NCBI GenBank assembly: GCA_019912425.1
Contig: JAIOIU010000032.1
Span: 1 to 42,657, forward strand
DNA: 42,657 nucleotides
Direction: 5' to 3'
Origin: Candidatus Methylomirabilis tolerans
Lineage (GTDB): Bacteria; Methylomirabilota; Methylomirabilia; Methylomirabilales; Methylomirabilaceae
The notes beneath the pieces were generated by a model, which saw nothing but the letters and a program-made list of their open reading frames with translations, had not been told where the DNA came from and did no database searches. A program made the position numbers and the translations under genes. Position 1 is the first letter of the stretch; every line of letters begins with the position of its first letter. Positions 7,512 to 16,400 of the stretch are shown piece by piece.

Positions 7512-9533
7512 ATGGGGGGATCAGTGAAAACCGATCAGGAATTGCTTGACCAGTTGTGCATTAATACCATCCGAACGCTGGCAATGGATGGGGTTCAAAA
7601 GGCGAACTCAGGACATCCGGGCCTTCCCATGGGAACCGCCTCCATGGCGTACGTCCTGTGGGCACGCTTCCTCAGGCATAATCCTACGCATCCTTCGTGG
7701 CTGAATCGTGATCGGTTCGTCCTTTCACCAGGCCATGGTTGCATGCTGCTGTACTGTCTCCTTCACCTGACCGGGTATGACCTTCCACTCGATGAACTCA
7801 AGCGATTCCGGCAATGGGGTAGCCGAACCCCAGGACACTCGGAATATGGTATGACGCCAGGGGTGGAGACGACGACGGGCCCCCTTGGCCAAGGTTTTGG
7901 AAACGGCGTCGGGATGGCGATCGCCGAGCGATTTTTGGCCCATCATTTCAACCGACCCGGGTACCCGATTGTTGATCACTATGTGTACGCTATCGTGAGC
8001 GATGGGGACCTGATGGAGGGGATTACCGCCGAGGCGGCCTCTCTTGCCGGACATCTTGGACTGGGTAAGCTTATCTACCTGTATGACGATAATCGGATTA
8101 CCATCGATGGCAGCACCGACCTGGCCTTCACTGAGAATGTTGGACAGCGCTTTGAAGCGTATGGTTGGCACGTCCAGCGAGTGGATGGGAACGACGTCAA
8201 CATGATCGAGACCGCGCTGAGCGCGGCCCAGGCCGAGCAGGGCCGCCCATCGCTAATTATCGCCAGGACTCACATCGCCTATGGTAGCCCCAATAAGCAG
8301 GATACGGCAGAAGCTCACGGGTCGCCTCTTGGAGAAGAGGAGGTGCGGCTGACCAAGGAGGCGTTGGGCTGGCCGCTGGAACCCGCGTTCTATATTCCCG
8401 ATGAGGCCTTGGCGTACTTTCGAGAGGCTCTGCAGCGAGGTCATGCCTGGGAAGCAGAGTGGCAGACCCGGTTCGATGCGTATGCTGCGGCCTATCCCGA
8501 ACTTGCCGAAGAGTGGAGCAAGGGGATGAGCGGTCAACTTCCCGAGGGCTGGGTCGAAAAGATCCCGACCTTCACCCCTGCCGGAGGAAGCTTGGCGACC
8601 CGTGAGGCCTCAGGCAAGGTGCTGAATGCCATTGCCTCATCCCTGCCGACCCTTATCGGCGGTTCAGCCGATCTGACCCCATCAAATAATACCTATCTGA
8701 AAGGATGCGGAGATTTTCAGGAGTCAAGCCCAGGGGGCCGGAACTTTCATTTCGGCGTTCGAGAGCACGCGATGGGGTCGATCCTCAACGGCATGGCACT
8801 ACATGGGGGCGTGACTCCCTATGGTGGGACCTTCCTCGTTTTTTCCGACTACATGCGTCCGGCGATCCGGGTCGCTGCGCTATCACACATCCATGTCATC
8901 TATGTGTTTACCCATGACAGCATCGGTTTGGGTGAAGATGGCCCCACCCACCAACCGATTGAGCATCTGGCTTCCCTTCGAACCATGCCGAATCTGACAG
9001 TCATCCGCCCTGCTGACGCGACAGAAACCGCCGTCGCCTGGCGTGTCGCCCTGGAACACCGCAGCGGTCCCGTCGCGCTGGCGCTGACCAGACAGAAGCT
9101 CCCGATTCTCGACCGGACCAAACTTCCACCCGCCGAACTCCTTCTAAAGGGAGCCTATGTCCTGGCCGATGCCGACCAGGGGCATCCGCGTATTATTCTT
9201 ATGGCCACCGGGTCGGAGGTGCACCTGGCCCTGGAGGCATGGGGACGACTGGCGGATGCGGGCATCCCCGCGCGTGTCGTCAGCATGCCGAGCTGGGAGT
9301 TGTTTGATCAGCAGCCGGAGGCGTATCGCAACGAGGTGCTTCCTCCAGCCGTAACCGCCCGCCTTGCCATCGAGACCGGATCTCCCCACGGCTGGCACCG
9401 CTACGTCGGCCTGCTTGGAGGGGTCATCGGTATGACACGATTTGGAGCCTCTGCTCCGTATCAAGTCCTCATGCAGCAATTCGGCTTCACGGCTGAGCAT
9501 GTGGTGTCCCGAGCTATGGAACTCCTGGCATGA
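7512..9533 (+). CDS. tkt: Transketolase
   Basis: 673 residues, full length. Transfers two-carbon units between sugar phosphates with thiamine diphosphate, regenerating pentose phosphates in the CBB cycle. Visible motifs: [10 protein letters not shown] near the N-terminus, ThDP-binding SDGDLMEG (163-170) continuing to a YDDN, and the pyrimidine-domain [28 protein letters not shown] at 7498-7503 precedes the ATG at 7512. The 98-base gap from GAPDH has no obvious terminator or promoter, so it probably belongs to the same transcript. Orientation and neighbours support a cbbT role. Confidence 0.93.
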   Translation: MGGSVKTDQELLDQLCINTIRTLAMDGVQKANSGHPGLPMGTASMAYVLWARFLRHNPTHPSWLNRDRFVLSPGHGCMLLYCLLHLTGYDLPLDELKRFRQWGSRTPGHSEYGMTPGVETTTGPLGQGFGNGVGMAIAERFLAHHFNRPGYPIVDHYVYAIVSDGDLMEGITAEAASLAGHLGLGKLIYLYDDNRITIDGSTDLAFTENVGQRFEAYGWHVQRVDGNDVNMIETALSAAQAEQGRPSLIIARTHIAYGSPNKQDTAEAHGSPLGEEEVRLTKEALGWPLEPAFYIPDEALAYFREALQRGHAWEAEWQTRFDAYAAAYPELAEEWSKGMSGQLPEGWVEKIPTFTPAGGSLATREASGKVLNAIASSLPTLIGGSADLTPSNNTYLKGCGDFQESSPGGRNFHFGVREHAMGSILNGMALHGGVTPYGGTFLVFSDYMRPAIRVAALSHIHVIYVFTHDSIGLGEDGPTHQPIEHLASLRTMPNLTVIRPADATETAVAWRVALEHRSGPVALALTRQKLPILDRTKLPPAELLLKGAYVLADADQGHPRIILMATGSEVHLALEAWGRLADAGIPARVVSMPSWELFDQQPEAYRNEVLPPAVTARLAIETGSPHGWHRYVGLLGGVIGMTRFGASAPYQVLMQQFGFTAEHVVSRAMELLA

Positions 9534-9562
9534 ATCCCGCTGTTGGGGCAACGACAGAAACA

Positions 9563-9632
9563 GGGTGTAGGGTCTAGGGTATAAGTAAAGGCCAGAAGAA
9601 AAACAGATCTCAACCCTAACCGTCTACCCTAA
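9563..9632. repeat. Imperfect inverted repeat of GGGT(C/G)TAGGGT type
   Basis: The tkt-glpX spacer contains GGGTGTAGGGTCTAGGGT (9563-9580) and, inverted, AACCCTAACCGTCTACCCTA (9612-9631), which can fold on each other imperfectly. The same CCCTACACCC word reappears at 37398-37426 inside the lolA gene, marking a dispersed short repeat. Confidence 0.5.
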
Positions 9633-9651
9633 CTAAGGGGGGAACCATACT

Positions 9652-10665
9652 ATGACCGAGCTAATGGATCGAAACCTGGCTCTCGAGCTCAGCAGGGTCA
9701 CCGAGGCTGCCGCCTTGGCGGCGGCTCGTCTGATGGGTAGACGTGACCGCGATGGCGCTGACCAAGCCGCCATTGACGCCATGCGCCACGCCCTGAGTTC
9801 GTTGGAGATCAACGGTACGGTGGTGATTGGAGAGGGGCAGGAAGATCAGACCTCCATGCTGCATGTGGGAGAGCGGGTCGGCACAGGCTCCACCCCTGAT
9901 CTTGATGTTGCAGTCGATCCGATTGACGGAGTGACACTCCTTACTAACGGCCGACCCGGTGCAATCTCTGTTGCTGCGCTTGCCGATCGACATACGCTGT
10001 TTTCTACCAGGCTCGCCTATATGGATAAGATTGTCGTCGGTCCGCGAGCCGCAGGGGCGATCAATATTGACGCCCCTGTTAAAGAGAATCTGCAACGGAT
10101 TGCCCAGGCTGAGGGTCGGGAGGTCGATGACCTGACGGTGGTCATGCTCGACCGGCCACGCCACGAGCGCCTCGTCAAAGAGGTGAGAGAGGCTGGAGCC
10201 CGGATCAAGCTGATCAGTGAGGGAGATGTTGCGCCGGGGGTGATGGCGGCGATGGAGGAGGATACCGGCATTGATGTTCTCATGGGGACCGGGGGTTCGC
10301 CGGAGGCGGTGCTTATTGCCTGTGCGTTGAAGTGTCTGGGTGGTGAGATGCAATGCAGGTTCTGGCCGAGAGATGAACAGGATAGGCAGATCCTCGAGGT
10401 GGAAGGTCACGATCCGGATCGCATTTTGACCGTAGATGACCTCTGCAAGGGGAAAAATGTGTTTGTGGCGGTTACCGGCATCACCGATGGCGAATTACTT
10501 CGGGGGGTCCGCTATACGGGAGGATACGCGCGAACAACCTCCCTCATGATGCGCTCTGTCTCCGGAGGGGTGCGATGGATGGAGGCAAGGCATGACCTGA
10601 AACGCCTGAAGGAGATCGCTGGTACCCGCTACGAAGGTGTGAAACATCGGCAGATACACCATTGA
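9652..10665 (+). CDS. glpX: Class II fructose-1,6-bisphosphatase / sedoheptulose-1,7-bisphosphatase (GlpX)
   Basis: 337 residues of the GlpX family. Removes the C1 phosphate from fructose 1,6-bisphosphate (and often sedoheptulose 1,7-bisphosphate) in the regenerative arm of the CBB cycle. Recognisable blocks: GTVVIGEGQEDQ, the metal site DPIDGVTLLTNGRPGA (89-104), GTGGSPEAVL, and VFVAVTGITDGELLRGVRY. The metal motif reads DPIDG rather than the DPIEG of E. coli GlpX, as I recall also for actinobacterial enzymes. Last gene of the CBB block, ending 45 bases before a strong terminator; start ATG 9652 follows a GGGGGG stretch. Confidence 0.9.
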   Translation: MTELMDRNLALELSRVTEAAALAAARLMGRRDRDGADQAAIDAMRHALSSLEINGTVVIGEGQEDQTSMLHVGERVGTGSTPDLDVAVDPIDGVTLLTNGRPGAISVAALADRHTLFSTRLAYMDKIVVGPRAAGAINIDAPVKENLQRIAQAEGREVDDLTVVMLDRPRHERLVKEVREAGARIKLISEGDVAPGVMAAMEEDTGIDVLMGTGGSPEAVLIACALKCLGGEMQCRFWPRDEQDRQILEVEGHDPDRILTVDDLCKGKNVFVAVTGITDGELLRGVRYTGGYARTTSLMMRSVSGGVRWMEARHDLKRLKEIAGTRYEGVKHRQIHH

Positions 10666-10710
10666 TGGGGGAGATATCCGCAACCCTCGTTTTTTGACAT
10701 AAGGGTACAG

Positions 10711-10752
10711 AAAAGAACGCGCCTCAGTGGGATCACTGAGGCGCGTTCTTTT
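10711..10752 (+). terminator. Strong intrinsic terminator after the CBB block
   Basis: A perfect 19-bp stem, AAAAGAACGCGCCTCAGTG (10711-10729) and its complement (10734-10752), closes a four-base GGAT loop and runs into T residues. The A run on the left makes it potentially bidirectional. It cleanly separates the CBB transcript from the pterin dehydratase. Confidence 0.9.
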
Positions 10753-10826
10753 TATGAGGGTTCACCGCCGGAATTCGCTTGCCCAGTGAGGGCTCATACC
10801 CTACATTTCGAGTAAGAGGTGGGTAT

Positions 10827-10859
10827 ATGAGTGATTCAGTAGAAGAAAGGGAGGGGTAG
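10827..10859 (+). CDS. Possible 10-codon leader ORF before the pterin dehydratase
   Basis: ATG at 10827 opens a frame coding MSDSVEEREG and stops at 10857-10859, four bases before the dehydratase ATG; AGAGGTGGG lies just upstream. The GGGAGGGG inside its last codons is the likely ribosome site of the next gene. It may couple translation, or be chance. Confidence 0.25.
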   Translation: MSDSVEEREG

Positions 10860-10863
10860 GTCT

Positions 10864-11247
10864 ATGTCAACAGCCAAAGAGTGCCCGGTCATTTCTGATG
10901 AGGAAGTGATGAAACGTGTGGAACAGGAACTGCCAGGGTGGTACCTGGAGGGGCGATGGATAAAGAGAAAGTTCAACACCGACGGCTGGCCAACCACTCT
11001 CATGTTGGTCAACACCATTGCCTACCTGGCCGAGGCCGCTTGGCATCATCCGGACCTGGAGGTCACATGGGGAAAGGTCTGGGTGAAGCTGAGGACTCAC
11101 GCCGCCGGTGGGATCACTGAAAAGGACTTTGCGCTCGCCAGACAGATCGAGCAGTCAGTGCTCTGGCGGCCGGGCGAGAGCTCCCCCCTTGACGGTACGC
11201 CCAACAAATGGGTCCGCGGCGGCAGCCAAGAAAAAAGTAGTGCCTAG
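10864..11247 (+). CDS. Pterin-4a-carbinolamine dehydratase family protein
   Basis: 127 residues. The active-site pattern ExxxHHPx5Wx9Hx8D is complete: E57, H61, H62, P63, W69, H79 and an Asp after GGITEK. Such proteins dehydrate 4a-hydroxytetrahydrobiopterin; bacterial relatives also occur near H4MPT genes, and catalytically altered relatives assist RuBisCO assembly. Because all catalytic histidines are kept, an enzymatic pterin role is preferred. It follows the CBB terminator, so it is transcribed separately. It is convergent with pagL, the two stops sharing a palindromic CTAG. The C-terminal 20 residues (SSPLDGTPNKWVRGGSQEK) extend beyond the usual fold. Confidence 0.85.
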   Translation: MSTAKECPVISDEEVMKRVEQELPGWYLEGRWIKRKFNTDGWPTTLMLVNTIAYLAEAAWHHPDLEVTWGKVWVKLRTHAAGGITEKDFALARQIEQSVLWRPGESSPLDGTPNKWVRGGSQEKSSA

Positions 11248-11969
11248 AAGTAATACGAGACCCCCAGTAGACCCATGACCGAATTGACGCCGACGTTGGG
11301 ACTTTCGCGGCCGGCATTCGAGACGTGATGTAAGCCCACTTGTCCCACAATAGCCAGTTCATCGGTCAAGAAGTAATTGATTCCAGGTCCGCCCAGAATG
11401 GTAAAGTTGAACTGAGTGGCAAGGTCCCGTTCGAGGTGCAGACCCCATTGGAGAATGCCAACGCCGATCTCGAAGAACGGCACCCACCGAGTACCCGTCA
11501 CGAAATTGTAGCGGAACAGGAGGCTTGCGCCCCCTCCAACCTCTGTGTCCGGGTGTGTTGTGACCATAAAGGTCGGCTGGAAGATCACCTCCAGGCTCCC
11601 GCGAACCGGGAAAGGGCCATGGACATCGGTGACTGTATAGCCGATCTGGAAGAACACCGGGACAAATTGGACATCTGGCGCCCTATTGGCAAAAATCTTG
11701 ACGGTATCGGCACCACCGGTCTTCACGCCCAGGTGCCATGTTCCAGACTGGAACCCTTCTTCCGGATGGATGGTCGATTTTGACCTCTCTTCACCTGCTG
11801 ATGGGGGGCCATCTGGGCCGGCAAAGGCGAGGGTCCGAATAGCGATCAGTTCGGTCTCTCGCCCCAGCGCGACTGCCTGTTGAGAGGTCTCAGCCCAAGC
11901 TACGGCAGGTGATGCGATTGCCAATACGGCCAGCCAGATACAAACCGGTATCCGTCTCAATCCATTCAT
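11244..11969 (-). CDS. pagL: PagL-family lipid A 3-O-deacylase (acyloxyacyl hydrolase)
   Basis: 241 residues with a signal peptide (basic MNGLRR, hydrophobic CIWLAVLAIASPAVAWA, cleavage near A26) followed by alternating strands of an outer-membrane beta-barrel ending in the aromatic SYYF. The active-site motif HVSNAG (215-220) carries the catalytic His215 and Ser217, with nearby Glu222 and PNVGVNS. PagL removes the 3-O-acyl chain of lipid A at the outer membrane, so the cell should have LPS. AAAGGAG stands about six to twelve bases before the ATG at 11969. It is the last gene of the minus-strand glyQ-to-pagL row, though a hairpin separates it from the upstream ORF. Confidence 0.82.
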   Translation of the reverse strand: MNGLRRIPVCIWLAVLAIASPAVAWAETSQQAVALGRETELIAIRTLAFAGPDGPPSAGEERSKSTIHPEEGFQSGTWHLGVKTGGADTVKIFANRAPDVQFVPVFFQIGYTVTDVHGPFPVRGSLEVIFQPTFMVTTHPDTEVGGGASLLFRYNFVTGTRWVPFFEIGVGILQWGLHLERDLATQFNFTILGGPGINYFLTDELAIVGQVGLHHVSNAGRESPNVGVNSVMGLLGVSYYF

Positions 11970-11995
11970 CGTAAAGGTCTCCTTTGGGGTGTGAG

Positions 11996-12020
11996 CGTCT
12001 GAGGCATTACGCCTCAGACG
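11996..12020. terminator. Perfect hairpin at the end of the small ORF
   Basis: CGTCTGAGGC (11996-12005) and GCCTCAGACG (12011-12020) form a 10-bp stem with loop ATTAC; the stop codon of the small minus-strand ORF lies in the loop. No T tract follows, so it may be a Rho-dependent or attenuating hairpin, or protect an mRNA 3' end. Confidence 0.55.
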
Positions 12021-12429
12021 TCCCGATCATATCCTTTCGAGCGGTTGAGTGGCGTAGTGAATCGCCTCTCTTCCGATAGGTTAGCCCGATTCGGTAACTG
12101 ATTACCCGAGTGCATGGCGATTGTGCCGTCTGTCTGCCCTTTGTGTACTCCCAACCGATGCAGACCAGCAATCCGGACTTGTCCTCCAGCCGGTTACTGA
12201 CCATCGATTCTACGACTTCCAGGATTTCGAACCCGCCACCTCGACAGCCGGCGCTCGAACAGGGGAGCATTGGCTCAAGCGAGCCACGCGCCGCTTGCAT
12301 GATATGTGAGAAGGCACCGCCTTCCACCGAAGGCCCCCCTCCGGAATGATAGCACTCATCCCACTCGACGGTCACAGTGTCCATAGTCGGAAGGCGCTGG
12401 GTAGCGTTACTGGCTCTCGACGTGACCAT
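12007..12429 (-). CDS. Small conserved-looking Cys/Gly-containing protein coupled to pyrE
   Basis: 140 residues, family not recognised. The ATG at 12429 shares its A with the TGA of pyrE (TGATG), the usual sign of translational coupling. The middle (residues 18-122) looks like a folded domain: VTVEWDECYHSGGGPSVEGG, then two close cysteines (57, 62) before a glycine run and FEILEVVESMVSNRLEDKSG, then LLVCIGWEYTKG. Five cysteines (26, 57, 62, 90, 106) could bind metal or form disulphides; there is no signal peptide or membrane segment. The C-terminal 20 residues are polar and weak. The overlap and composition support a real gene, but an opposite-strand frame in the same place cannot be excluded without a search. 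Confidence 0.5.
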   Translation of the reverse strand: MVTSRASNATQRLPTMDTVTVEWDECYHSGGGPSVEGGAFSHIMQAARGSLEPMLPCSSAGCRGGGFEILEVVESMVSNRLEDKSGLLVCIGWEYTKGRQTAQSPCTRVISYRIGLTYRKRGDSLRHSTARKDMIGTSEA

Positions 12430-13091
12430 CAGTCGGTGCCGGTCCTGCCGGTTCTCATTCGGTGAGACTTCTGTGGCCTGGGCTCCGATAAAAACTCCTG
12501 ATTGATCGGCGTGCCCCTTCGGCACATCGGGCAGTTTTTCGGAGTGTACGTCGGGAATTCCCGGTCGACTAGCGTGAAAAAGGGGAATTTGAAATTCACC
12601 TTCCGGATCCGCCGCCATAGCGTCCCGATCCCAACCACTGTTCCGCCTAATGATTTGACCAGTTTGATCAGCCCCTTGACGGTCTCACCTGTGGTCACAA
12701 TATCTTCGACAATCAGCACCTTGGGGTTGCCAACAAAATACTGTCGGAATTCTCGCGGAAGAGTGACCTGGCTTGCGCCGGACCCATCGCGTTGCTTGCC
12801 GGCATAGATGAAGCGAGGTCGCAGCGGATGGGCGCGTGCCACGCAATGGCCCAGCAGTGAGGCGCCGTAACCGGTGGTTAGGACCAGGTCGACCGGCTCC
12901 TCCGCGAAATGTTTTGCGATCACATCCCCTAATCCTTCCGTGAAGGCCGGCTCGGTAGTGGCCAACGCTTTTTCTACATACTCCTGGGCGTGACGTCCAG
13001 AAGACAGTACGAAGTGATCGTTTGTAAGGTACGCTCCGGTCCTGAGGATGATACCCCGGTTAATCCGCTCCAAAATCTCTGCGTCCATCAA
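12429..13091 (-). CDS. pyrE: Orotate phosphoribosyltransferase
   Basis: 220 residues. Joins orotate and PRPP to orotidine 5'-phosphate in pyrimidine synthesis. The PRPP-binding motif VLIVEDIVTTGE is at 125-136; the N-terminal GAYLTNDHFVLSSGRHAQEYV and LTTGYGASLLGH fit the OPRT fold. A two-cysteine NCPMCRRGTPIN (186-197) is typical of the longer OPRT subgroup. The last about 20 residues (RPQKSHRMRTGRTGTD) are basic. ATG codons at 13091 and 13088 are both possible starts. No other pyr gene is nearby; it lies between glyS and the small coupled ORF. Confidence 0.85.
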   Translation of the reverse strand: MMDAEILERINRGIILRTGAYLTNDHFVLSSGRHAQEYVEKALATTEPAFTEGLGDVIAKHFAEEPVDLVLTTGYGASLLGHCVARAHPLRPRFIYAGKQRDGSGASQVTLPREFRQYFVGNPKVLIVEDIVTTGETVKGLIKLVKSLGGTVVGIGTLWRRIRKVNFKFPFFTLVDREFPTYTPKNCPMCRRGTPINQEFLSEPRPQKSHRMRTGRTGTD

Positions 13092-13177
13092 TACCTCTCA
13101 CAATGAGCGTGCAGCGTATAGCGTGCGGCGAAGATCACAATACGCCGAACGTAACGAACGCGCTGAGGGCTCAAGGC

Positions 13178-15247
13178 CTACGACGCCGTAATCTTGCTGA
13201 AATTTGCAATTCCGCAAAACAGATCTGCAACCTCTTTCAGGATGGCCAGACGATTCTCCTGCAGGTCTCGATCTTCCGCCATCACCAGAACCTCCTCGAA
13301 GAACATGTCCACTATGGGGCGAATCGCGGCGATGAGTTGCAGGGCTCGCGCGTAGTCGCCGGCCTGGATCAGGTGTTCCGTTTCGGTCCGTAGCGTCGTT
13401 GCCTCGCTATGGAGAGCCCGCTCGGCGCTGCTTACGAACCGTCTTGGATCAACCGATTTGGAAAAACCTTTTGGAAGAATCTTGATGACCCGTTTAAAGG
13501 TGACTGCCAGCTCGGTAAAATCGGCCTCTCGCCTGAAAGCGGCCAGGGCCTCAGCGCGTTTACCGGCATCGGGGACCCGCTCTGCATCGACGGAAAGGGC
13601 GGCCTCGACCAGATCGCCGGGTACACCCCGTTCGATCAGGATCGCCTGGAGTCTGGCCGACAGAAACTCCATGACCTCCTGTGCGACACGCTCCCGCGGG
13701 AGTGTCACGCGATCACTGAGGAGATCCAAGCTCTTCCGTATTGGCTGTGAGAGCGGCAGATTGATACCCGCGTTGAGAAGGATCTGTATGATCCCTTGCG
13801 CGTGTCGCCGGAGGGCATACGGATCTTCCGACCCGGTCGGTATGAGTCCAATGCCGAAGCAGCCGCAGATAGTGTCGAGCCGGTCGGCAATCCCCACTAG
13901 GGCGCCAACCAGTGATTCCGGGAGCCTGTCGCCGGCAAAACGAGGGAGATAGTGTTCCTCAATCGCCTGGGCCACAACGGCAGGCTCCCCGGAGAGCTGC
14001 GCATACTCACGGCCCATGACCCCTTGCAGGCTTGGGAACTCCTTGACCATCGTGGTCACGAGGTCAGCCTTGCACAACTGCGCCGCCCGACAGGCATCAT
14101 GCGCAAGGTGCGGGGCAACCTGCTCGGCCAGGCAGGCGGTCAGCTCCGTCAGCCGACCGACCTTTTCGAGCATGGTGCCAAGTCGCTCCTGAAAGGTAAT
14201 CCCCTTCAGTTGAGGAACTCGCTCGCAAAGCTGGACCCTGCGATCCTCCTTAAAAAAGAAGGCGGCGTCCTTGAGACGCGCCCTTAGGACCCGTTCGTTG
14301 CCGGCACGGATCAGGTCCATATCCTTTGCCTTCATGTTGGAGATTGTCACGAAATAGGGAAGGAGCTTGCCGGCGTCGTCTGTTACCGGAAAGTAGCGCT
14401 GGTGCTTTCGCATGGGGGTCATGATCACCTCACGCGGTAAGCTGAGATACTCCTGTTCGAAGCCACCGCACACCGCGGTAGGGTATTCCACCAGACTGGC
14501 CACCATCTCCACCAACTCATCGTCGAACACCGGTTTCCCGCCGACTGTGGCTGCGGCCTCCTTGGCCAACCGTGTCACCAGCTCGCGGCGACGGTGCTGG
14601 TTGACGATGACATACCGCTCTTCCAGTTTCTCAATATAATCCTGGAAGCTCCTGACGCGGATCTGGCTACGGCTCAAGAATCGGTGACCGTACGTCTTGT
14701 TGCCGCTCTTGACCCCGTCAATTTCAAAGGGGATCACCCGGCCACTGTACAGGGCAACGAGCCACCGGATCGGGCGGACAAACCGGAATGTGCCTTGCCC
14801 CCACCGCATCGACTTCGGAAAGGAGAGCGACGTAATCAGGCGGGGCAGGACAACCGGCAGGATCTCGTCCAGACGCGCGCCCTGCTCTACGATGGCAGCC
14901 ACAACATACTCTCCCCGATCAAGCGTCTTTACTTGGAGCTGCTCCACAGGGACGCCCTGTGCCCTCGCGAAGCCAAGTGCGGCCTTGGTCGGATGGCCTT
15001 CCTGATCGAACGCCGTCGCCCTGGGTGGCCCAACCACCTCACGAACCAGATCGCCTTGATTCTGGTCCAGCCGCTCCACATGCAAGGTAAGGCGCCGAGG
15101 AGTACCGAATGTGCGCACGCCGGTAAAGGCGATGCGGTGCTCTTCGAACAGGCGACGTGCCTGTGCCGCCAGATCCTTCAGCGCTGGTGCTATGTAACTG
15201 GAAGGGATCTCCTCGATGCCGATCTCAAACAACAGGTCTTGAGTCAT
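13178..15247 (-). CDS. glyS: Glycyl-tRNA synthetase beta subunit
   Basis: 689 residues, the normal length. Forms the alpha2beta2 enzyme with GlyQ; the beta chain recognises tRNA. The start MTQDLLFEIGIEEIPSSYI is the family signature, followed by an HD-like core (GVMGREYAQLSGEP, AIEEHYLPRFAGDRLP), GIADRLDTICGCFGIGLIPTGSEDPYALRR and a C-terminal anticodon-binding helical domain (DMFFEEVLVMAEDRDLQENRL). It begins 24 bases after glyQ ends. A degenerate GCG-rich repeat lies in the following spacer. Confidence 0.95.
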   Translation of the reverse strand: MTQDLLFEIGIEEIPSSYIAPALKDLAAQARRLFEEHRIAFTGVRTFGTPRRLTLHVERLDQNQGDLVREVVGPPRATAFDQEGHPTKAALGFARAQGVPVEQLQVKTLDRGEYVVAAIVEQGARLDEILPVVLPRLITSLSFPKSMRWGQGTFRFVRPIRWLVALYSGRVIPFEIDGVKSGNKTYGHRFLSRSQIRVRSFQDYIEKLEERYVIVNQHRRRELVTRLAKEAAATVGGKPVFDDELVEMVASLVEYPTAVCGGFEQEYLSLPREVIMTPMRKHQRYFPVTDDAGKLLPYFVTISNMKAKDMDLIRAGNERVLRARLKDAAFFFKEDRRVQLCERVPQLKGITFQERLGTMLEKVGRLTELTACLAEQVAPHLAHDACRAAQLCKADLVTTMVKEFPSLQGVMGREYAQLSGEPAVVAQAIEEHYLPRFAGDRLPESLVGALVGIADRLDTICGCFGIGLIPTGSEDPYALRRHAQGIIQILLNAGINLPLSQPIRKSLDLLSDRVTLPRERVAQEVMEFLSARLQAILIERGVPGDLVEAALSVDAERVPDAGKRAEALAAFRREADFTELAVTFKRVIKILPKGFSKSVDPRRFVSSAERALHSEATTLRTETEHLIQAGDYARALQLIAAIRPIVDMFFEEVLVMAEDRDLQENRLAILKEVADLFCGIANFSKITAS

Positions 15248-15271
15248 CAGGGACTATCCTGCATCATGGGG

Positions 15272-16180
15272 TTAAGACTGCCACGCCTTCATGAGTGGGA
15301 AGCCGACCTCCTCCCGCTGCTTCAGATAGGCTTCCGCGCAGCGGCGGGCGAGGTTTCGGACGCGACCGATGAAACTGGTCCGCTCAGTGACACCTATGGC
15401 CCCCCTGGCGTCCAAGAGGTTAAACGTATGAGAAGACTTGAGACAATAGTCGTATGCCGGAAGCACCAGCCCCTTCTCGATCAGGCGGAGACCTTCCCGT
15501 TCATACTGGTCGAAAAGCTGAAACTGAAGCGCCACGTCGGCTTCCTCAAAGTTGTGGACCGACCACTCCACCTCGCTTTTGTGATGGATATCGCCGTAGG
15601 TCACGCCCTTGACCCACGTCAGATCGTAGACGCTGTCCACTCCCTGCAGGAACATGGCGATTCGCTCGATCCCATAGGTTAACTCTGCAGAGACCGGTTT
15701 CAGATCGACGCCTCCAGCCTGCTGGAAGTAGGTGAACTGGGTAATCTCCAAGCCGTCCAGCCAGACCTCCCAACCGAGACCCCAGGCGCCAAGGGTCGGC
15801 GACTCCCAGTCGTCCTCCACGAAACGGATATCGTGTCTGAGCGGGTCGATACCGAGGCTTCGAAGGCTGTCCAGGTAGATCTCCTGAATGTTGTCAGGGG
15901 ATGGCTTCATAATGACCTGATACTGGTAGTAGTGCTGGAGACGATTCGGGTTCTCACCGTACCGTCCATCGGCAGGGCGCCGGGTCGACTCGACATAGGC
16001 GACATTCCACGGCTCAGGCCCCAGGACACGCAGAAAGGTCGCCGGATTCATCGTCCCAGCGCCCACTTCAACGTCGTAAGGCTGCTGGATGACACACCCC
16101 TGTTCCGCGTAAAATCGCTGCAACGCGAGAATCAATTCCTGGAACGTCATCACCTGTTCTGCTGAGTTTTTCACGATCAT
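15272..16180 (-). CDS. glyQ: Glycyl-tRNA synthetase alpha subunit
   Basis: 302 residues, the length of the E. coli protein. Catalytic subunit that activates glycine. Class II features: [58 protein letters not shown] spans motif 2 and the glycine site, and later [19 protein letters not shown] and [15 protein letters not shown] (motif 3). The ATG at 16180 gives an N-terminus aligned with E. coli; the later ATG at 16150 (MTFQELIL) has a close AGGTG and is the alternative. First gene of the minus-strand row. Confidence 0.95.
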   Translation of the reverse strand: MIVKNSAEQVMTFQELILALQRFYAEQGCVIQQPYDVEVGAGTMNPATFLRVLGPEPWNVAYVESTRRPADGRYGENPNRLQHYYQYQVIMKPSPDNIQEIYLDSLRSLGIDPLRHDIRFVEDDWESPTLGAWGLGWEVWLDGLEITQFTYFQQAGGVDLKPVSAELTYGIERIAMFLQGVDSVYDLTWVKGVTYGDIHHKSEVEWSVHNFEEADVALQFQLFDQYEREGLRLIEKGLVLPAYDYCLKSSHTFNLLDARGAIGVTERTSFIGRVRNLARRCAEAYLKQREEVGFPLMKAWQS

Positions 16181-16400
16181 GTCCGTGTGTTTGAGAAAGC
16201 GAGAGAAGGGAGATGCACAACCTATAATGTGGCAGCTTGCTTGAAAAGCCTAAACGCGATAGAGGCTAGCAACTTAGCCTCCAGTCTGTCAAGGGAAAAC
16301 CTCGGAAATCATGGAGTTTCTACCCAGAGGTTGGGTACTGTCCTCATTTCGATTCAAATGCCTCCTTGGGGGTCATTGCGCCGGATGCCCTGCCACGCGC

